A DNA stretch of 64,000 bases from Actinokineospora globicatena (GTDB lineage: Bacteria > Actinomycetota > Actinomycetes > Mycobacteriales > Pseudonocardiaceae), in assembly GCF_024171945.1 (NCBI RefSeq), contig NZ_JAMTCR010000002.1, positions 1,674,001 through 1,738,000 on the forward strand, read 5' to 3'. Below the pieces are notes generated by a model that searched no databases, was not told the DNA's origin, and saw nothing but the letters and a program-made list of their open reading frames with translations. The position numbers were made by a program, and so were the translations under genes. Positions within the stretch are counted from its first letter, which is position 1; every line of letters starts with the position of its first letter. Shown piece after piece: positions 56,403 through 64,000 of the stretch.

Positions 56403-58772
56403 CTAGAGCTTCACCATCGGGACGCTGCCGATCAGCATCAACCGGATGGTGCCCGACGAGCCGAAGTCGATGGTCGCGGTCGCCCTGGCGCCCTGGCCGT
56501 CCGAGGCGACCACGGTGCCGAGCCCGTACTTGTCGTGGTTGACCCGGTCGCCGACCGAGAGCGACAGCGACGGCGTGTCCTGCCAGCCCTTCATCGGCGA
56601 CGTGCGCTGCCTGCTCGCCTGCACCGACTCGCTCGACCGGCTGCCCCAGGTCGTCGCCCTGGTCGGCATCGACCGCTCCGGGCCGACCCGGCGCCAGTCG
56701 AGCAGGTCGGCTGGGATCTCGTCGAAGAACCGCGAGGCCGGGTTGGTCATCGGCTGGCCCCACGCCGAGCGCACGATCGCCCGCGACAGGTACAGCCGCT
56801 CCCTGGCCCTGGTGATGCCCACGTACGCCAGCCTGCGCTCCTCGGCCAGCTCGACCGGATCGCTGAGCGCGCGCATGTGCGGGAAGATCCCGTCCTCCCA
56901 GCCGGTGGAGAACACCACCGGGTACTCCAGGCCCTTCGCGGTGTGCAGGGTCATCAGCGTGACCACCCCGCCGGTGTCCTCCGCGTCCGGGATGGAGTCC
57001 GCGTCGGCCACCAGCGACACCCGCTCCAGGAACGCCGCGAGCGACCCGGCGGCCGGTCCGGTCAGCTCGACCGGCTCGATGCCCTCGGGCGCGTCGTCGG
57101 GCGCCATCACCTCGGGCGCCTCGGTGAACTCCCTGGCGACGGTGATCAGCTCGTTGAGGTTCTCCAGCCGGGACGCGTCCTGCGGGTCGTCGCTGGCCTC
57201 GAGCTCGCCGCGGTACCCGGTCTGCTCCAGCACCGCGTCGAGCACCTCGGCCACGTCCTGGCCGTCGTCGACGAACCGGCGCAGGCCGTCGACCAGCTCG
57301 ACGAACCCGGAGATGGCCCGCTGCGAGCGCGGGTTGAGCATCGGGACCTTGCCCTCGGTCGCCGCGCGCAACGCGGTGGCGAACGAGACCCGCTCGCGGT
57401 CGGCGTAGGTCGACACGCAGGCCTCGGCCCGGTCGCCGATGCCGCGCTTGGGCACGTTGAGCACCCGGCGCAGGCTGACCGTGTCGTCCGGGTTGGCCAG
57501 CACCCGCAGGTAGGCCAGGGCGTCGCGGATCTCGCGGCGCTCGTAGAACCGCACGCCGCCCACGACCCGGTAGGGCAACCCGAGCCGAATGAAGATCTCC
57601 TCGAACACCCGGGACTGGTTGTTGGTCCGGTAGAACACCGCCACGTCGCTGTTGTTGGCGACACCGGAGTCGACCAGCCGGTCGATCTCGTTGGCGACGA
57701 AGTTGGCCTCGTCGTGCTCGTTGTCCCCGACGTAGGCGACGATCTTCTCGCCGTCGCCGGTCGCGGTCCACAGCCGCTTGTCCCGCCGGTTCGGGTTGCG
57801 CGCGATGACCGCGTTCGCCGCCGTGAGGATGTTCTGCGTGGACCGGTAGTTCTGCTCCAGCAGGACGGTCGTCGCGGTCGGGTAGTCCCGCTCGAACTCG
57901 ACGATGTTGCGGATCGTCGCGCCGCGGAAGGCGTAGATGGACTGGTCGGCGTCGCCGACGACGCACAGCTCCGCGGGCGGCAGGCCGTCGGTCCCCTTGC
58001 CGACCAGCTCGCGGACCAGCGTGTACTGCGCGTGGTTCGTGTCCTGGTACTCGTCGACCAGCACGTGCCGGAACCGGCGGTGGTAGTACTCCGCGACGTC
58101 CGGGAACGCCTGCAGCAGCTCCACCGTGCGCATGATCAGGTCGTCGAAGTCCATCGCGTTGGCCTGGGTCAGCCTGCGCTGGTACTCGGCGTACACCTCG
58201 GCGACCCGGCGCTCCAGGTCGTTGCTCGCGTCCTGCGCGGCGGTCTCGGCGTCGACGAGCTCGTTCTTCAGGTTCGAGATGTGCACCGACAGCGTCCGCG
58301 CCGGGTACCGCTTCGGGTCCAGGTCCAGGTCGCGGGCCACCAGGGTGAGCAGCCGCCGCGAGTCGTCGGCGTCGTAGATGGAGAAGCTCGACCCCATCCC
58401 GAGCGCCTTGGCCTCCCGGCGCAGCACGCGCACGCACATCGAGTGGAACGTCGACACCCACATGGCGTTCGCCCGGCGGCCGACCAGGTCGGCCACCCGC
58501 TCCTTCATCTCGGCGGCGGCCTTGTTGGTGAAGGTGATGGCCATGACCTGGCCGGGGTGCACGTGCCGCTCGGCGAGCAGGTGGGCGATGCGCCTGGTCA
58601 GCACCCTGGTCTTGCCGGAGCCCGCGCCCGCGACCACCAGCAGCGGGGTGCCCGCGTGCTGGACCGCGCGGCGCTGCGGGTCGTTGAGGTCGTCGAGCAG
58701 GGCGGCGACGCCTGCCGGGCGCGCGGCGGCCGGGGCCGGATCCGGGGCGGGGAGGTCGAAGAGAGCTTCCAT
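56403..58772 (-). CDS. pcrA: ATP-dependent DNA helicase, PcrA/UvrD1
   Basis: The 789-residue superfamily 1A helicase is intact. Motif I is VVAGAGSGKTRVLTRRIAHL, Ia ITFTNKAAAEM and II LVDEYQDTNHAQ. Motif III is GDADQSIYAFRGA, IV LEQNYRSTQNIL, V VTLMTLHTAKGLEYPVVF and VI LAYVGITRARERLYLS. The C-terminal Tudor-like part (SVGDRVNHDKYGLGTVVASD) binds RNA polymerase in relatives. It acts in nucleotide-excision repair and transcription-coupled repair. ATG at 58772 is used; an upstream GTG frame has no support. It is convergent with the serine hydrolase gene and divergent from the chorismate mutase leader. Confidence 0.95.
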   Translation of the reverse strand: MEALFDLPAPDPAPAAARPAGVAALLDDLNDPQRRAVQHAGTPLLVVAGAGSGKTRVLTRRIAHLLAERHVHPGQVMAITFTNKAAAEMKERVADLVGRRANAMWVSTFHSMCVRVLRREAKALGMGSSFSIYDADDSRRLLTLVARDLDLDPKRYPARTLSVHISNLKNELVDAETAAQDASNDLERRVAEVYAEYQRRLTQANAMDFDDLIMRTVELLQAFPDVAEYYHRRFRHVLVDEYQDTNHAQYTLVRELVGKGTDGLPPAELCVVGDADQSIYAFRGATIRNIVEFERDYPTATTVLLEQNYRSTQNILTAANAVIARNPNRRDKRLWTATGDGEKIVAYVGDNEHDEANFVANEIDRLVDSGVANNSDVAVFYRTNNQSRVFEEIFIRLGLPYRVVGGVRFYERREIRDALAYLRVLANPDDTVSLRRVLNVPKRGIGDRAEACVSTYADRERVSFATALRAATEGKVPMLNPRSQRAISGFVELVDGLRRFVDDGQDVAEVLDAVLEQTGYRGELEASDDPQDASRLENLNELITVAREFTEAPEVMAPDDAPEGIEPVELTGPAAGSLAAFLERVSLVADADSIPDAEDTGGVVTLMTLHTAKGLEYPVVFSTGWEDGIFPHMRALSDPVELAEERRLAYVGITRARERLYLSRAIVRSAWGQPMTNPASRFFDEIPADLLDWRRVGPERSMPTRATTWGSRSSESVQASRQRTSPMKGWQDTPSLSLSVGDRVNHDKYGLGTVVASDGQGARATATIDFGSSGTIRLMLIGSVPMVKL

Positions 58773-58893
58773 CGTGGCGACCACGGTACCGGGGGCGACC
58801 GACGATCCGGCGCCGCCACCGCCTCCCGGGATCGTCGTCGGGAATTCACACAACCGCTCGACCCCCGCGCCGGTGGTGTGCCAGACTCGTCAC

Positions 58894-58953
58894 GTGCTGA
58901 CCTGCTACGAGTTTTTCTACGGGACCCGGACTCCGGCTCCCGTAGTGGTGTAG
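58894..58953 (+). CDS. Aromatic-rich leader peptide upstream of chorismate mutase
   Basis: A 19-codon frame, GTG to TAG, reads MLTCYEFFYGTRTPAPVVV. Tyr-Glu-Phe-Phe-Tyr within five codons is far from chance, and one Phe is the rare TTT. No Shine-Dalgarno precedes it, so the transcript may be leaderless. It is placed before a terminator hairpin and the chorismate mutase gene, the standard layout of a transcription attenuator for aromatic amino acids. A Phe-rich leader, AroR, is known upstream of the DAHP synthase gene in Corynebacterium. Confidence 0.75.
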   Translation: MLTCYEFFYGTRTPAPVVV

Positions 58954-58988
58954 GCGCACACAGCAGACCACCGCGAAGCCCCGAGTCC
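58917..58988 (+). promoter_or_regulatory. Attenuator: anti-antiterminator hairpin and antiterminator pairing
   Basis: CTACGGGA (58917-58924) and TCCCGTAG (58938-58945) pair perfectly, with an inner CCGG/CCGG. This hairpin begins inside the leader at the second Tyr codon. GGACTC (58928-58933) can instead pair with GAGTCC (58983-58988), the latter being part of the terminator stem. A ribosome held at the Phe/Tyr codons would cover the first hairpin and favour the second pairing. Confidence 0.65.
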
Positions 58989-59004
58989 ACGGACCCGGGG
59001 CTTC
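58975..59004 (+). terminator. Attenuator terminator before chorismate mutase
   Basis: GAAGCCCCG (58975-58983) and CGGGGCTTC (58996-59004) form a perfect 9-bp stem, extended by GTCC/GGAC around a small loop. CGTTGTCT follows. It lies 47 bases before the chorismate mutase start and 21 bases after the leader stop. Confidence 0.8.
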
Positions 59005-59050
59005 CGTTGTCTCGGGAACGTGACCTGGTGCCAGAGATCACCGAGGGAAG

Positions 59051-59356
59051 ATGATGAGCCCGATCACCGAGAACAAGCCCGAATCCGAGAAGCCGAGCGT
59101 CGAGCTGCCAGCACCGGAGGAGGTCGCCGAGCTGCGCAAGGAGATCGACTTCCTCGACCAGGAGATCCTGCGCCTGGTCAAGCGCAGGGCCGAGGTGTCC
59201 AAGGCGATCGGCGCGTCCAGGATGGCCGCGGGTGGTCCGCGCATCGTGGTCAACCGCGAGATGGACGTGCTGGCCCGCTACCGCGAGCTCGGCCCGGCCG
59301 GTCGCACCCTCGCGCTGGCGCTGCTGGACCTGAGCCGGGGCAAGCTCGGCCGCTGA
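59051..59356 (+). CDS. Chorismate mutase (AroQ-delta type)
   Basis: The 101-residue protein converts chorismate to prephenate for Phe and Tyr synthesis. ELRKEIDFLDQEILRLVKRR and AEVSKAIGASRMAAG match the compact all-helical MtCM (Rv0948c), with Arg and Lys of the active site at LRKEID and VKRRAEV. It ends in LSRGKLGR, the tail by which these enzymes dock on DAHP synthase. ATG at 59051 or 59054 both fit; the second has better spacing to GAGGG. Its expression should be attenuated through the leader peptide just upstream. Confidence 0.92.
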   Translation: MMSPITENKPESEKPSVELPAPEEVAELRKEIDFLDQEILRLVKRRAEVSKAIGASRMAAGGPRIVVNREMDVLARYRELGPAGRTLALALLDLSRGKLGR

Positions 59357-59448
59357 TCCGCCACCGCCCGGTCACCGGGCGCTGAACCAGGGGCGGACTA
59401 GGGGGAATCCCCCATCTCCGCCCGGCCGGGGTGGGGCAGACTGGGACC

Positions 59449-59754
59449 ATGGTGGATCTCATCGCGGTCCTCGTCGCCGTCATCGCCCTGGTCGCCGCGC
59501 TCGGCCTGGTCGGGTACCTCGCGCTGCTGAACTCGGCGGCGCGCAAACGCGGGGCGAGCGGCAACGCCGTCGCCACGTACGTCCGCAGCCGGTGGCCCGT
59601 CGCCGGGATCACCACCGCGGGAGCCGCGCTCGCCTGGTTGCTGACCAGCGGCGGCGGGTTCCTCGACGTGGTGGCGATCCTGATCGCGGCGGGTTCCGGC
59701 GCGGTCGCGGGCAAGGAGCTGTCCCGCACCATCGAGCGCTACCGCACCGAGTAG
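59449..59754 (+). CDS. Small two-helix membrane protein
   Basis: The 101-residue protein starts at ATG 59449 (GTG at 59452 or 59431 also possible). Helix one is VDLIAVLVAVIALVAALGLV, and the second hydrophobic stretch reads VAGITTAGAALAWLLTSGGG with VAILIAAGSGAVAGKEL. A basic tail follows. It lies 92 bases after the chorismate mutase gene on the same strand, possibly in one transcript. No family was recognised. Confidence 0.65.
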   Translation: MVDLIAVLVAVIALVAALGLVGYLALLNSAARKRGASGNAVATYVRSRWPVAGITTAGAALAWLLTSGGGFLDVVAILIAAGSGAVAGKELSRTIERYRTE

Positions 59755-59863
59755 GTGAACCGAGCGCTCACTTTCTCCCTTCATGTCACGCGAACGTGTG
59801 GCGTGGGCCGGGGGACCTCGGCGCAGGCGAAACAACGGCGCGTAACCGCATAGTCTTCTCCGC

Positions 59864-60595
59864 GTGATCGGAGCTACCCCACGCGACGACGTGCGCCGGG
59901 CCCTGGTGGTCTGCGCGCACCCCGACGACGTCGACTTCGGCGCCGCGGGCACCGTCGCGAGCTGGACCGCCGCCGGGGTCGGGGTCACCTACTGCGTCGT
60001 GACCAAGGGCGAGGCGAGCGGCGACGGCACCCGCCCGCGCGGCGAGGTCGGCGCGATCCGCCAAGCCGAGCAGCTGCACGCCGCCGACCTGCTCGGGGTC
60101 GGCGAGGTCGTCTTCCTCGACCACCCCGACGGCGCCGTCGAGTCGACGACCGCGCTGCGCCGCGACCTGACCAGGGTCATCCGGCGGGTCCGCCCGCACC
60201 GCGTGCTCACCTGGTCCCCTGAGATCAACTGGGACCACGTGCCGACCGCCCACCCGGACCACCGCGCGGTCGGCGCGGCCACCCTGGCCGCGGTCTACCC
60301 CGACGCGCGCAACCCCAACGCGTACCCGGACCTCCTCGCCGAGGAGGGGCTGGCGCCGTGGGTGGTGCCGGAGCTGTGGATCACCGACGGCCCCCGGCAG
60401 CTGCGCGACCACTGCGTGGACACCACCGAGTTCTTCGACCGCCGGATGGCCGCGCTGCGCTGCCACGTCTCCCAGGTCGGTGCCGACACCGAGCTCGAGA
60501 CCCGGATGCACGCCCACTTCACCGACACCGCCGCCAGGTACGGCCTGCCCAGGGGGCGGCTGGCCGAGGAGTTCCAGGTCGTCAACACCGGCTGA
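59864..60595 (+). CDS. PIG-L (LmbE-type) deacetylase
   Basis: The 243-residue protein starts at GTG. Zinc-binding residues are in VVCAHPDDVDFGAAGT (AHPDD) and HPDHRAVG. TKGEASGDGTRPRGEVGAIR is the usual substrate loop. FLDHPDGAVESTTALRRDL and RPHRVLTWSPEINWDHVPTA also agree. Relatives deacetylate GlcNAc-inositol (MshB), mycothiol conjugates (Mca) or antibiotic intermediates. The protein is shorter than MshB/Mca and does not show their specific blocks, so the substrate is open. Confidence 0.85.
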   Translation: MIGATPRDDVRRALVVCAHPDDVDFGAAGTVASWTAAGVGVTYCVVTKGEASGDGTRPRGEVGAIRQAEQLHAADLLGVGEVVFLDHPDGAVESTTALRRDLTRVIRRVRPHRVLTWSPEINWDHVPTAHPDHRAVGAATLAAVYPDARNPNAYPDLLAEEGLAPWVVPELWITDGPRQLRDHCVDTTEFFDRRMAALRCHVSQVGADTELETRMHAHFTDTAARYGLPRGRLAEEFQVVNTG

Positions 60596-60620
60596 TCGCC
60601 GAAGAGGAGTCGCACGCACG

Positions 60621-61679
60621 ATGGCCCCCAGTGACGGCCAGGCCGAGGACAGCCCCCCGCCCGACGACGACCCCCGGGCGGGCCGGTCCCGCGCCGAGGT
60701 GCCCGGTGACCCGTTCCCCGAGGACGGCACCGATCCCGCCGACGACGACAACCAGGGCAGGCACCGGGCGTACCGGGCCAGGGTGCGCCGCGTGCGGGGA
60801 GCGGGGGCGCACGCCCTGAGCAGCACCGCCCGCGCCGCCGACGAGACCGACGTGCTGCCGGTCATCGGCGCCACGGTCCGGGTCGACCGGCCCGCCACCG
60901 GGTTGGCCAAGTTCGACCTGGGCAGCATCCCGGCCTCGGTCACCCCGCCCCGGTCCTGGCGGCACGCGGCCTGGTTCGCGGTGACCTCGGCGATCCTGGT
61001 GGTGATCGGCCTGACCTACGCGGCGGCGACGCTGATGTCCGGTCCGCGCCGCCCGGACGTGGTGGAGGCGCTGCCCGGCCTGCCAAGCCAGTTCCCCCGG
61101 CCGCTGACCGACGGGCCGTCGAACCTCACCGCCACCCCGGACCAGCAGCGGGAGACCGCCGCGCCGACGACCACGACCGCCGACTCGCCGACACCGGGCC
61201 CGCCCGCGCCGCCACCGACCGAGCAGCCCTCGACGGCGGAGGGCCCGGGGTCCTCCGCGCTGGCGCAGTCGAGCAGCCCGACGAGCAGGCCCGGCCCGTT
61301 CTTCCGGCCGGAGGAGTCGCCGAGCGCGGCACCGCGCAGCACCGTGGTCACCCCGATGCTGGTCGTCCCGGCGAACGACCCGGTCACCATGGGCGACCGC
61401 ACCGAGGCGTACTACCGGCGCGTGGTCACCGACCCGGACGCGGCGTTCGCGATGACCAGCGGCTCCCTGCGCCGCCAGGGCCAGGAGCAGATCCAGCGCC
61501 GCTACGCCGGTGTGAGCAAGGTGCAGGTGGAGCGGATCGTGATCGACCCGACCCGGGCGCGCACCCGATCGGTGCTGCGGGTGTACCGGAAGGACGGTTC
61601 GGTGACCACCGAGGAGCGCGAGCTGACCTTCTCCTACGGCGAGGACCCGCTCATCACCGCCGACAAGACGGCGGACTAG
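60621..61679 (+). CDS. Membrane-anchored protein with extracytoplasmic NTF2-like domain (first paralogue)
   Basis: The 352-residue protein has an acidic and basic N-terminal region (about 1-115), one membrane helix (AAWFAVTSAILVVIGLTYAA, about 115-134) and a long Thr/Pro/Ser linker (about 145-260). The end domain has TEAYYRRVVTDPDAAFAMTS with YRKDGSVTTEERELTFSYGE. The same pattern, YYR-x6-7-P-x-x-AF, recurs in the next gene, so the two are paralogues. NTF2-like domains of this form are found as sensors on actinobacterial Ser/Thr kinases. A kinase gene follows. AGGAG lies 12 bases upstream of ATG. Confidence 0.65.
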   Translation: MAPSDGQAEDSPPPDDDPRAGRSRAEVPGDPFPEDGTDPADDDNQGRHRAYRARVRRVRGAGAHALSSTARAADETDVLPVIGATVRVDRPATGLAKFDLGSIPASVTPPRSWRHAAWFAVTSAILVVIGLTYAAATLMSGPRRPDVVEALPGLPSQFPRPLTDGPSNLTATPDQQRETAAPTTTTADSPTPGPPAPPPTEQPSTAEGPGSSALAQSSSPTSRPGPFFRPEESPSAAPRSTVVTPMLVVPANDPVTMGDRTEAYYRRVVTDPDAAFAMTSGSLRRQGQEQIQRRYAGVSKVQVERIVIDPTRARTRSVLRVYRKDGSVTTEERELTFSYGEDPLITADKTAD

Positions 61680-61953
61680 CCGTGGACAGCGGGAGGTTCA
61701 CCTCTTGCGCCTGGTCAGGCATGATGGGTGCGGTGGGGCCGAGGTGATGGACCGCGCGGCCCCCGGTGTTGGTCCGATCGCACCCGAGTCAGCGGGTTCC
61801 GGCCGGAGCCGTGTGTCACCACTGCTCTTTTCGAGTGAATCTGGACGCCGCCTATCGCCTCGATCGGGTGATGCGCCGAGAAAGAGTGGTGTGAGCACCC
61901 GGCAGCAGGGTACGAGTGGCCCCGACGAGCGAGTCAGGCGGAGGAAAGCGGCA

Positions 61954-62796
61954 GTGGATCGTCCGACGACCGGTAAGCGCCGGGTGCGCACCGGGTCGGT
62001 TCGCGTCGCGGACCTGATCCGGCGGCAGCCGGAACCCGGTCCCGACCCCGTGGACGCCCCCGTTGCGTTCACCCCGACGGTCGACACCCAGTCGGTGCGG
62101 CCTGCACCCGAGCACGAGGACGGCGACGAGGCCGTCGCGGCCTCGCGCACCGCGCGGCTGGCCAAGCTCACCGGGCTCGGCGTCGCCGTGGTCACCCTGT
62201 GCGGCGCTGTCGCCGCTTCCACGATCATCGCCCGCGACCGGGACGCCGCCCGCGGCTCCGCGGTGGTGGCCGGTCAGATCACCGGCGAGCGCGCGCTGCT
62301 GCCGCACCAGCTCGGCCGCGTGGTCGCCGGTGAGGCCGACACGCCGGTGGTGTCCGAGGTCACCGGGGCCGCTTCCGGCAGCATCAGCCCGCCGCCGACC
62401 AGCACCAGCAGGCCACCCACGGCGAGCGGCGGGCCGCGCAGGGGCACCGGCGACACGAACCCGGCGCGCTCCGAGCGCGACCAGCGGGCGCTCACCTCCA
62501 ACCGCGAGCTGGTGCTGGAGTACTACCGGCTCATCGAGGTCAACCCGCGCTCCGCCTTCGAGCTGATCGCGGGCGACGTGCTGGGCACCACGCTCGGCGA
62601 GTTCCTCGGCTCGTGGACCGAGGTCAGCCGCATCGAGGTGCTCGACGTGGTCGAGCGGCGCGACGGGGTGCTCGCGGTGATCCGGATCCACCTGCGCGAC
62701 GGTGTGCACTTGCGGGTGCAGCAGCTACTGACGGTCACCAGGACCGTGCCGCAGCGCATCGTGGACGCCGAATTGGTCTCCGCGCAGCGGGACTGA
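61954..62796 (+). CDS. Membrane-anchored NTF2-like protein (second paralogue)
   Basis: GTG at 61954, with GGAGG nine bases upstream, gives 280 residues; GTG at 61891 is an alternative. A basic N-terminus leads to one membrane helix (LTGLGVAVVTLCGAVAASTI, about 75-95). A Ser/Thr/Pro linker (about 130-170) and a C-terminal domain follow. The latter has LVLEYYRLIEVNPRSAFELI, matching the neighbouring paralogue. The rest ends RIVDAELVSAQRD. The region between 61680 and 61953 has no separate gene. It probably serves as a non-kinase partner of the Ser/Thr kinase downstream. Confidence 0.65.
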   Translation: MDRPTTGKRRVRTGSVRVADLIRRQPEPGPDPVDAPVAFTPTVDTQSVRPAPEHEDGDEAVAASRTARLAKLTGLGVAVVTLCGAVAASTIIARDRDAARGSAVVAGQITGERALLPHQLGRVVAGEADTPVVSEVTGAASGSISPPPTSTSRPPTASGGPRRGTGDTNPARSERDQRALTSNRELVLEYYRLIEVNPRSAFELIAGDVLGTTLGEFLGSWTEVSRIEVLDVVERRDGVLAVIRIHLRDGVHLRVQQLLTVTRTVPQRIVDAELVSAQRD

Positions 62797-63037
62797 GGTC
62801 CGGTGTGGTGCCCCCGTTAGGGCACGATTGTGACAGTATGTAGCCGTCACCGGCGCCGCCCCCGTGGTAGTGGGACTGCGTTCGTGCGCGCTGCGTGAAC
62901 GCCTAGCCTGGGACGGTCGGCCAACCCCGGATCCGAACCGGCGACGCCGGTGCCGGGGTGTGCTCCGGTGGCGCGCACCCGCGCCGTTGACGAACAGCCC
63001 GCGAAGCGCTTCGCGGGTGAGGGAGGTTCCGGTCGGG

Positions 63038-64000
63038 ATGAGCGACGAGGGCCGGCTGGTCGCCGGGCGCTACCGGCTGGAGCGACGCATCGGCAGCGGT
63101 GCCATGGGCGTGGTCTGGCAGGGCGTCGACGAGCGGCTGAACCGGACGGTGGCGATCAAGAAGCTGCTGCTGCCGCCGGGGTTGCCCGAGGACGAGGCCG
63201 AGGAGGCGGTGGCCCGCTGCAAGCGCGAGGGCCGCATCGCCGCCCGGCTGCACCACCCGAACGCGATCGCGGTGTTCGACGTCGCCGACGAGGACGGCGC
63301 GCCCTGCCTGATCATGGAGTACCTGCCGTCGGTGAGCCTGGCGATCGCGCTCAACGAGCGCGGTCCGCTGGCCCCGGAGGAGGTCGCCGCGATCGGCGCC
63401 CAGGTGGCCGCCGCGCTCGCCGCGGCGCACGCCGCCGGGATCGTGCACCGCGACATCAAGCCGGGCAACATCCTGCTCGGCGACGACGGCTCGGTGAAGA
63501 TCACCGACTTCGGCATCTCCCGGGCCACCGACGACGTCACGGTCACCAAGACCGGCCTGATCGCGGGCACCCCCGCGTACCTGGCCCCCGAGGTCGCCGT
63601 CGGCCGCGACCCGTCCGCGGCCTCCGACGTGTTCTCCCTCGGTTCGACGCTCTACGCGGCCACCGAGGGCGAGCCGCCGTTCGGCCTGTCGGAGAACACC
63701 CTGGGGCTGCTGCACGCGGTCGCCTCCGGCAAGATCAACCCGCCGAGCCGCTCCGGCCCGCTCACCGACGTGCTGGTCGCCCTGCTCGCCGGGGACGTCG
63801 AGGACCGGCCGAGCGCGGCCAAGGCCCGCGACATGCTGATGGCCGTCGCCAGGGGCGAGGACCCGGACGTGCCGCCGGTGCCGACCGGGTCCGACTCGCG
63901 CACCAGGCTGGTCGCCGCGGGCGCGCCGACCACCGTGGTCGGGCGCACGGCGCAAAGCAGGCCGGGGATGGCCAGGGTCGCCCCACCGCCGCTGCCGCCG
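63038..64000 (+). CDS. Ser/Thr protein kinase (3' truncated by window edge)
   Basis: ATG at 63038 lies behind GGGAGG. The frame is open to the right edge (321 codons seen). The kinase domain shows RYRLERRIGSGAMGVVWQGV (P-loop), VAIKK (Lys), HRDIKPGNILLG (catalytic loop), DFGISRA and PAYLAPEV. It ends by about residue 270, with a Pro-rich stretch beginning. PknB-like architecture is likely, with a membrane helix and sensor domain beyond the window. The two NTF2-like membrane proteins upstream are on the same strand and probably belong with it. Confidence 0.92.
   Translation, partial: MSDEGRLVAGRYRLERRIGSGAMGVVWQGVDERLNRTVAIKKLLLPPGLPEDEAEEAVARCKREGRIAARLHHPNAIAVFDVADEDGAPCLIMEYLPSVSLAIALNERGPLAPEEVAAIGAQVAAALAAAHAAGIVHRDIKPGNILLGDDGSVKITDFGISRATDDVTVTKTGLIAGTPAYLAPEVAVGRDPSAASDVFSLGSTLYAATEGEPPFGLSENTLGLLHAVASGKINPPSRSGPLTDVLVALLAGDVEDRPSAAKARDMLMAVARGEDPDVPPVPTGSDSRTRLVAAGAPTTVVGRTAQSRPGMARVAPPPLPP

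Noticed and set aside
55437-59054. Very long plus-strand open frame across pcrA
   Set aside because: It is the antisense frame of the serine hydrolase and pcrA genes; low stop frequency in GC-rich DNA explains it, and it has no family motif.
62905-62985. tRNA-like sequence on the minus strand (GGTTCGGATCC T-loop-like word)
   Set aside because: No acceptor stem, D-arm or anticodon arm of the right spacing could be drawn around it.

Overview
The window is high-GC DNA from a filamentous actinomycete of the Pseudonocardiales (Actinokineospora/Saccharothrix/Actinosynnema-like; the genus is not settled by sequence alone). Grounds: GTG and TTG starts are common, there is an SsgA-like sporulation regulator and an XRE-DUF5753 regulator, TCGAAC-N4-GTTCGA LexA boxes are present, and the run purH-purN-perM-DUF5336-sucD-sucC-M23 peptidase-pcrA-chorismate mutase matches, in inverted orientation, the mycobacterial block I remember as Rv0948c-Rv0957. 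No rRNA, convincing tRNA, CRISPR array, insertion sequence or prophage was seen.

Layout. 0-8.7 kb: a GuaB3-type protein cut by the left edge, an acetyltransferase, a GMC (cholesterol-oxidase-like) oxidoreductase, an FAD monooxygenase/metallo-hydrolase pair, an exported BBE-type flavoprotein, UspA and a pentapeptide-repeat protein. 8.7-12.5 kb: a 1266-residue protein ending in a TNT-type NAD glycohydrolase domain, with a long Trp-Gln-Pro repeat and a YezG-like N-terminus. 12.6-19.9 kb: MFS exporter, TrmB/LuxR regulator, DMT transporter, folD, DUF3017 protein, XRE-DUF5753 regulator, mdh and an inositol-phosphatase-like enzyme. 19.9-25.1 kb: tandem paralogous lipoproteins, a zinc-less oxidoreductase with a palindromic operator, ssgA-like gene, lipoprotein, Ser/Thr kinase and HhH-GPD protein. 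25.2-27.7 kb: a divergent pair of unknown function (a membrane protein with an amyloid-signalling-like motif, and a 553-residue coiled-coil protein) that reads like a small conflict or defence island. 27.6-37.0 kb: LysR/EamA pair, PspC-linked two-component system, guaA, aldehyde dehydrogenase and a CX5R phosphatase. 37.0-37.5 kb: gene relics, one TIR-like. 37.5-43.5 kb: the SOS mutasome imuA'-imuB-34-codon ORF-dnaE2, with two perfect LexA boxes. 44.5-59.4 kb: the conserved purine/TCA/envelope/repair block, ending in chorismate mutase behind an aromatic leader peptide and a terminator. 59.4-64 kb: PIG-L deacetylase, two membrane-anchored paralogues and a Ser/Thr kinase cut by the right edge.

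How the genes work together. guaB3, guaA, purH, purN and folD serve purine and one-carbon metabolism. mdh and sucCD belong to the TCA cycle. imuA', imuB, dnaE2, pcrA and the HhH-GPD protein serve DNA repair and damage tolerance. The two-component system with its PspC neighbours, the two Ser/Thr kinases, PerM and the M23 peptidase point to envelope homeostasis. The items most worth a second look are the chorismate-mutase attenuator, the coupled peptide and internal LexA box in the mutasome operon, the TNT repeat protein, and the 25-27.7 kb pair.
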